Positions 57,913-64,000 of a stretch of DNA of 64,000 nucleotides are shown piece after piece (position 1 is the stretch's first letter; each line of letters starts with the position of its first letter). The stretch covers positions 15,810,001 to 15,874,000 of the forward strand of contig JAMPIQ010000002.1 of NCBI GenBank assembly GCA_024699855.1, written 5' to 3'. The DNA is from Aphelenchoides besseyi. Lineage: Eukaryota > Nematoda > Chromadorea > Rhabditida > Aphelenchoididae. A program made the position numbers and the translations under genes. The notes beneath the pieces were generated by a model. That model was not told the DNA's origin and did no database searches. It worked only from the letters and a program-made list of their open reading frames with translations.

Positions 57913-59728
57913 TTAGTACTCGGTGTAATAAGCGGCCAAGTTGTCTATCGATTCGCCGCTGTTCAAACGCACTTGAGTAATTCGACGGTAATTGCGACCT
58001 TGAAATTCGTTTTGTTTGGGATCGAGAGCACGTTCACGAATAAACTTCCACATACCTAGAAACATTTGGTGGTTATAAATTCAGTTTTTGTTGACGTACA
58101 GAAATAAGCCGCTGGTTCGACTTCCAAATGAAATTTGTGAGCTACGAGTTCGGAACGTTGAATGAGCGTTGGAATGTCGGCGAGACCGAAAGCACACGAA
58201 CTGTGAGTCATTTGACCTGAACTTTGTTGATTACTGAGAATTCGATGGTCGAAACCTAACCGTGACATTTCTCCAAACTGGTCCACCAAATTTGAAAACG
58301 TCCAATTAGGTAGCGTTCCGGTCGAAAAGGTTCCGCGAGTGTCGAAGTGAAGTTGAAGTCTGGATGCTTCTTCAGTTTGTGATCTCGTTCCCATTTCTCG
58401 AATGTCATCTTTTTGTACAAATCCGCCGCTTCGAAACTGCCCGGTGCTGAAACCACTGAAACGCTTGTTATCCGGTTGATCTAAACCTAAAGTTACGTTT
58501 TTTGTTTCCAAATATTGTAGCCCATAGAAGCTCGTCGGCACAAATGTTGTAACTGGTCTCAATCAAATGATTCACAGTCGTATTCACCAGCGTGTTGTTA
58601 AGCACGTAACGAGCACTTTCGCGTGGAATCAACGCGGACATTCCGGCTTTGTAGAGCGGTAGAATCTTTTCGGTCTGTAAACCGATCGATGAGTCTCATT
58701 CTCTCACAACTGACCGTTTGAGGCTTTGGCGGAGGAACAGTGCAAACTTCGGTAACGGCAGTGCCATTTAATTGCTTGAAAATTCGCACCATCTCCAAAT
58801 TCGTTTTTAGTGGAACATCAAAACCGGTGTAGTACTGAAATCAATCGAAGATAGGAGACCCTTAAGTAACCGTCGGACCTGATAGTAATTCCATGGATGT
58901 GAGCTGAGAGTCAGATTCTTAAAACATTCGAACTGTGCTCTCAAGACGCCGCGAGTGCACCATCGCAGTTCTTCCATTTCCTGAAATTACAACGAAACTC
59001 AAAGCATAAAGATTGTGGACGTACAATAACAGTAACGTGCGGAAGACATTCGGCAAGATCCCGCATACGCTGTTTGAATTCGGGCGTACTCTTGCCATCG
59101 ACCGCAATACAATACGCATTCTGAGGCTGATAGATGGCGCTTAGCGAGTAGTAGACCTGTGCCGGGTTCTTGTAGACAATCATTCCATAAGCAAGCGGAT
59201 AGGCGGCCTCTTCTGTGCTTAGCGGCTCTTCGAGAAAGGCGAACTTTTCGATGATTGCCGAGCATCTGAAACGGCCGTAAGCAATGTCAATGATCGTCTT
59301 TAAGTTCATATGACTAACCTTCTTTGTTTCCCCAATTGACGTTCAATAAAACCTTCGTCATCGAACTCCCAATTTCTCGCTCTATCGTACCGACTTTTGC
59401 TTTCATTCCAAAACTTTTCGGATGTGAAACGTGAACAGGAGCCGACTTCTCGACTGAAATCTGGCAAATCGTTTAGCGCCAATTCGATCCGTGCTCGTCT
59501 CTTATCTCGGATGTATTCGGTCAGAAGATCTCGTTGAAAGTCGGCGACATTCTTTTCGTGGCTGAAACAGAAAGTCCGTTCGAATCTATTGTTGCTGAGA
59601 ACCTACATCACGTTGTCATTTCTTCGGAGTCCATAGGCAAAAGTGCTGAGGAGAAGGATTCCAAGAACACATCCGAAGGACGCGAATTGAAATTGCTCGA
59701 ATTTGCTTCGATTCGCCGATATGTACAT
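57913..59728 (-). CDS. GT14 core-2/I-branching-type glycosyltransferase
   Basis: This is a type II Golgi enzyme expected to add beta-1,6-GlcNAc (or xylose, in some family members) to glycans. A short N-tail (M-Y-I-S-A-N-R-S-K) precedes the signal anchor F-G-C-V-L-G-I-L-L-L-S-T-F-A. The catalytic domain has P-L-A-Y-G-M-I-V-Y-K, Y-Q-P-Q-N-A-Y-C-I-A-V-D-G-K, H-P-W-N-Y-Y, V-P-L-K-T-N-L-E-M-V-R-I, A-D-E-L-L-W-A-T-I-F and a C-terminal S-S-C-A-F-G-L-A-D-I-P, E-L-V-A-H-K-F-H-L-E-V-E-P-A-A-Y-F-C, all matching nematode GT14 proteins. Several short introns join the exons; the exon edge near 58490 (around the F-R-F-R segment) is uncertain. Start at the ATG at 59728 and stop at 57913. Confidence 0.82.
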
Positions 59729-61216
59729 TATGGCTGATTCGCGGAGAGTTCAATGATCAAACTGACAAGAAGACGAGCGCACAAACAAACAGCAAATGGA
59801 CCCAACAATCACAATGTTTTCTTCGCGAAATCGCCGAGTTCTTTTGCGCCGTTCACTTCAAAAGCCAAAAGAAATCGAAAACGAAGTCGTTTGATTGAAC
59901 GACGGGAATTGAACTGTTAAGAGTAGGGTTTCAAGTAGTGCATAATGAATGTCAAACTTTGACTTTGTTGAGCTTTCAAGTCGTTGTTTTTGGTTTGAAT
60001 CTCGACGTTACGGCAAAATGACCCACCATTTCTTGACATACGTTTTTTCTAAACTAGAAGTTCGCTTCTTTTCATTTGCCCTGACAAACATCAAATATCG
60101 ATTGTTTATTCATGAAACCACAAACATGGAAGCTGCAATACACTTTTGAATAGAACGAACGGTTGTAATCGGTTGAAGCGAAATTCTTTGCGTGTTTGTT
60201 TCTTGCGGTTAAATGAAATCGGAAACACCAGTAAACTAGAGAGCGGAGGGATATAGTCGTTGATCAGCTGTTGATACGAAAAGATGGAAGGAATAGATGT
60301 ACGGATGTCAAGTTGATCGAATAGATGAGACGCTGTACATAAAGGAAAGGTCGTGATTTGGACTGAAGAATCGTTTGAGCAATTGAATGAAAGTGGAGTT
60401 TGGGAGGAGAAGAGAAGTTCGGGCCGTTAGTTGTATGAAAAATATGAAACGGCTGCAAATCAATTGACGGACACGAATGATCGTTCCGAGAAGTCTCGAT
60501 TGGAAAGCATAGAGGGTCGGGAATAGGCCTTAAGAGATCCAGTAACGAACATCCAAAAATGTTCGTTAGCAATCATTTCGCCAAAAAAACGAAAAGGGGG
60601 TTTTGAGCAACTTGTTCGATGGTGTGTTTTCGGATCAACAACTGTAAACCGAATATTATTAAATACAACAAAAACAGTCGAGTATTACAAGCAAAAACAT
60701 TGTTTCAACTAACAATCATGAACACACACAAAGGACTATATAACAAAACAGTTTGAGATGCTTAGCACACGTGGGGATAACGGAAAGAGAGAACGTTCGA
60801 AACGGGAAATTTTTGGTTTCATTTCGCTATGGTGTCGAGATACCGTTGAAAATAGAAGACCATGCGAACTAATTTTTGGAAGCATCAGAAGTGATATTCG
60901 ACAGTTTTCGGGATGGAAACATTCGACCCAGTTGATACATCGAATGAACTTGGAATACACTAGAATAAGGCACGAATATTGTGGAAAGAAGGAGAACCAT
61001 TGATGTTTTGTTTGTCGAAGAGTGTGAACCGGAGAAACGAACGTTTTTATGATGTGAATTGAGAAGCAGAAAAACTGGGATTATTAACAATCATTCGGTT
61101 GAAGAGACGATTTTGAAGAAAACGAGCATATGGTACGAAAAAGAAAAAGATACAAAACAGTATAAACAAAATAGAAATGGATATTTTCTGAGTAATCGAT
61201 GTGAAGCGAAAGGTTC
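59729..61216. other. Intergenic and probable Smaug 3' UTR
   Basis: About 1.5 kb with no gene. Part of it next to 61217 should be the 3' UTR of the Smaug-like gene; the part next to 59728 should be the promoter of the glycosyltransferase gene. No repeat or RNA gene recognised. Confidence 0.45.
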
Positions 61217-63629
61217 CTAATGCACAGCACCGCTTGCACTACACGGTAACGGACGGAATGTTGGACCGTAATATGAAGTGGAATGATTTGATGGGTCCGT
61301 CGTGTTACCGAAAAGCGAATCTCCAAGCACAGCCCGCAAGTTCTCTTCGTTTCGAGTCCATGAAGTCGTGGGTTCGTGTGCGTATTGTTGCATGATCCAT
61401 TGACTTGTGCTCTGTGGTGCCTGAGATTTTTGTCCAACGAAACAATCGTTCAGCATTTTTCCCAACGTGTTCGACGATTCCGAACTGCTTCCACTCGTTG
61501 TCATTGAAGCGCCAACACTACGAACTTGTCCAATCGCGCCGACGGCTGGAGCTCCGATCACCGCGTTGTTGGTCGCCGGTTTCACTTCGTGCCAGGGATC
61601 GTAGAAGTCGACGGTGTTGGTCGTTGGAATTGTCGATCGATGTGCCGAATAGTCGTTCTGTGCGTACAAATTGCGCTGTTGATTCGTTGGCGACAATTTG
61701 GACGGTGCTTGAGGTAGCCGCGACTTTGCTGGCTGACTGTCTGCCCACCACCTCGATGGCAAGTTCGAAGAAGTCTGCGATACTATTGGTCGTTGCTAAA
61801 TAGAGTCGACATTGAATTGAACTGTCTGTCACAACTTACTTGTTGTTTCTCATGATTATTCTGCCAAATGCCCGTTGAGTTGGTTGTCGTTGGTTCGCGT
61901 TGTTGTTTTAATTTGCACATCGTCAAACGCACTGCCATGTCGAGAATCTCCGATGTGTTGTCGTTGTCGATTATGAATTTCAATTTGTCGGCATCAGTCC
62001 ACAGATTCGTTGGCTGTTGATCTTGAGGCAACGGTTGGAATCCGGGTGGAACGGGCAGCGAATTCAGTTTACTCGCTTGGGTATGTGCTTGCGGTCGATG
62101 CAAATTTTGCCAACAGGAATCGTTCATCGCGTTGGACGAGTGAGCAGAAGACGACGTTTGAGTATGAGCCGGAGAATCACGCAGATTTTCGGTGCCAATA
62201 ACACCGTGCGTGTTGTTCGTTGTGGTTGTCGGAGGCATCGGAGAAGTGGGTGCCGAATGCGTGGTACGACATCCGTTCAATGCGGCCATGAACAGATCGT
62301 CGTCCGAATTCGAAGTTGTGTTGGAGGTTCCGGTAGTCAACAAATCGTCCGATTCACGCGGATCCGAATTGCGACGATACTGCGAAGACGAAGATTGTGC
62401 GTCCGGTGAATTCATTGCGAAATCAACGTGTTGAAGTGCCGACAAGGCAATCGGAGTTCCCAATCCCGATTGATTGGCAACAATGTTGTGCTCGTGTGCA
62501 TAACGCAACAACACTCGTCGACATTCGTGATGAATGCAGTACTTTTGACGATAAGTGAATGCCTGAAAATAACCGCAAGTAATGCGATGAGTGGTCGAGT
62601 GCCGTCTTACCTCGTTGGCAAGCAACTTGTCGTAGACCTGCAGCAATTTCAGAACGTACTCGTCCTCCAAACCCATTTTCTCGATTTGTGGTTGACCGTT
62701 TTGAAAAAGATAATCGTGCAGACGCATACACAAACGAGCGATATGTCCGGGCAAATTCTAGAAAATTTCGTTCAAATCCTGTTGATTACCGTCGTGCACG
62801 TTTGTAAACTAGATCTCGATTTATTTATGACGTTTTGACTGGAGGGTCAGAGGGACTTTGAGCGAATTTTTACTTGAAGTCATAACCCGAATGCACTTTG
62901 TCCTTAAGCTATTTACATCAAGTGTTCTTTGGTTCGAACTTCGAAATCGAAATGCTTGCTTCTGTGATCATCAAAATCGTTCTAACAACACTGTTCTTTA
63001 AACATGCGTTTTTTAATAACCACAAGCCAGACGCAGTTCTCAGAAGTGGTTTTGGTCAGTTTTCGAGTGGTTTTGTCTGATCATTGACTTAAGCAAATGT
63101 TTGGAAATTGTTCAGAAAGCCCAATGAATAGTTTTACTACACGATTGAGTTTAAAAGTACATGTTTGAGTTGTGTGCAAAAATTGTTCAAGTGGAAAAAA
63201 TTTGTGCTTAGGGTTTGGACCCCCCAAACATACCTCATCCGGAACTTCCAAGGCCGGTATTCCGATAGCATCGATCATGTAGTTGGATGGTTTGGGATGT
63301 TCTTTCGGCAAATACATAGCAATCGGCGTGTGCATCATCGCACGAAGCTCCACAATCAAACAACGAACATCACCGTACTCATCAATCGACTAAACACAAA
63401 TTTTAAAAGAGAAATGACAATATAAAACAAACCTTCTCGAGCTGACGAATCAGTTGACTTCGATCCTTCAACTTGGCCAAACTCTGCAGAATCTTCTTCC
63501 GAGCTCCTTTGGTCACTTGGCGCTGCTCTAGACGTTGATCGTTCAGTGCCATCATCTCATCGTAAGGCATTTCTTGAAATAAACGCGTGTACTTGTGCAA
63601 TCGAAGACTCTTCAACCATAGAGGAACAT
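61217..63629 (-). CDS. Smaug/SAMD4-type RNA-binding translational repressor, 5' part missing
   Basis: The SAM domain (first exon seen, up to 63629) reads [25 protein letters not shown] and [13 protein letters not shown]. The T-K-G-A-R basic loop is the one that grips the SRE hairpin in target mRNAs, where Smaug recruits deadenylases and represses translation. A helical region after it ([11 protein letters not shown], then [12 protein letters not shown]) fits the PHAT domain position (inference). A long Ser/Thr/Asn/Gln-rich, disordered C-terminus ends S-A-S-G-A-V-H. One intron (62761 to about 63233) is about 470 nt; the others are short. The acceptor at 63630 shows that more exons lie upstream; the joining exon was not resolved and may be outside the window. 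Confidence 0.88.
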
Positions 63630-64000
63630 CTGAAAACATGAAGTTCGTGTACATTTGTTCTCATTGTTTTAAGATGATGTTTACTTAAAATTTTTATCTT
63701 TTTTGTGATCAAACTGCGGGATGCGTACGGCCTTCAGACGGTTATGCCTGTACGGTAATTTGCATGTTTGGCGAAAGGTCAAATTGATTTATGAAAACGA
63801 TGCGCTTATCTTATCGTTCACATCTCCACCATCTTCTTTCCACCAAACCGTGAAATGAGCAACGGTGTTGAGGAAGGAGAGAGCGCTTTTAAAAGTTGTT
63901 TTTGAGGGAGGAGAAATCACGTATAAGTGGATGATGTCCATTGAATACAGTAAGTTAAAACAAAACGCTTATTGTTTGTTTCTTTCTCGCATTGAGTATC
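63630..64000. other. Upstream part of the Smaug gene
   Basis: Probably intron plus a possible small upstream exon (a GTAAAC donor near 63687 on the minus strand follows a CGCAG acceptor). The window ends before the gene's start can be located. Confidence 0.35.

Overview
The window reads as nuclear DNA of a nematode, probably a rhabditid relative, but I cannot name the species. The evidence is genes split by very short introns (mostly about 30-60 nt, GT...TTTCAG/TTTTAG), a match to the nematode one-Ig protein OIG-4, a GnRH/AKH-receptor-like GPCR of the gnrr type, a globin with a lipid-anchor start, a family-14 glycosyltransferase of the nematode style, and Tc1/mariner-type elements at TA sites. 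Genes lie on both strands and several pairs converge with only about 80-120 bp between stop codons. I see no operon, tRNA, rRNA or CRISPR.

Layout. 0-7 kb: an unrecognised small protein (1904-2429), a chimeric ORF born from a 298-bp duplication (4169-4426), and two small membrane proteins (5560-5999, 6318-6737), all on the minus strand. 7-15.3 kb: secreted endonuclease/exonuclease/phosphatase-fold enzyme, 5-formyl-THF cyclo-ligase, a two-MAM-domain secreted protein (+), and DHX15/PRP43 RNA helicase. 15.7-21.3 kb: an N-myristoylated globin whose first exon is 4.2 kb away from the rest. 24.4-30.4 kb: class-3 lipase (+), EBP2 (-), 17-beta-HSD12/LET-767-like reductase (+), GnRH-receptor-like GPCR (-). 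30.4-39.6 kb has no convincing gene. 39.6-41.8 kb: NIPSNAP (+) and a small secreted coiled-coil protein (-).

42.4-48.9 kb is a transposon island: two inverted-repeat elements that keep only the tail of a transposase, an AT-rich orphan ORF, and a broken 1.6-kb Tc1-family element sitting between two convergent secreted-protein genes, each of which now reads into the element's terminal repeat for its stop codon. 49.5-64 kb returns to ordinary genes: exportin-2/CAS, a synaptotagmin-like double-C2 protein, a small cysteine-rich secreted protein, OIG-4, a GT14 glycosyltransferase, and the SAM-domain translational regulator Smaug, whose 5' end runs out of the window.

The genes are mostly housekeeping (splicing, ribosome assembly, nuclear transport, folate, lipid elongation) mixed with neuronal or cell-surface functions; nothing indicates a single pathway cluster. 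The most unusual items are the duplicated promoter-plus-signal-peptide module, the myristoylated globin with its long intron, and the transposon island.
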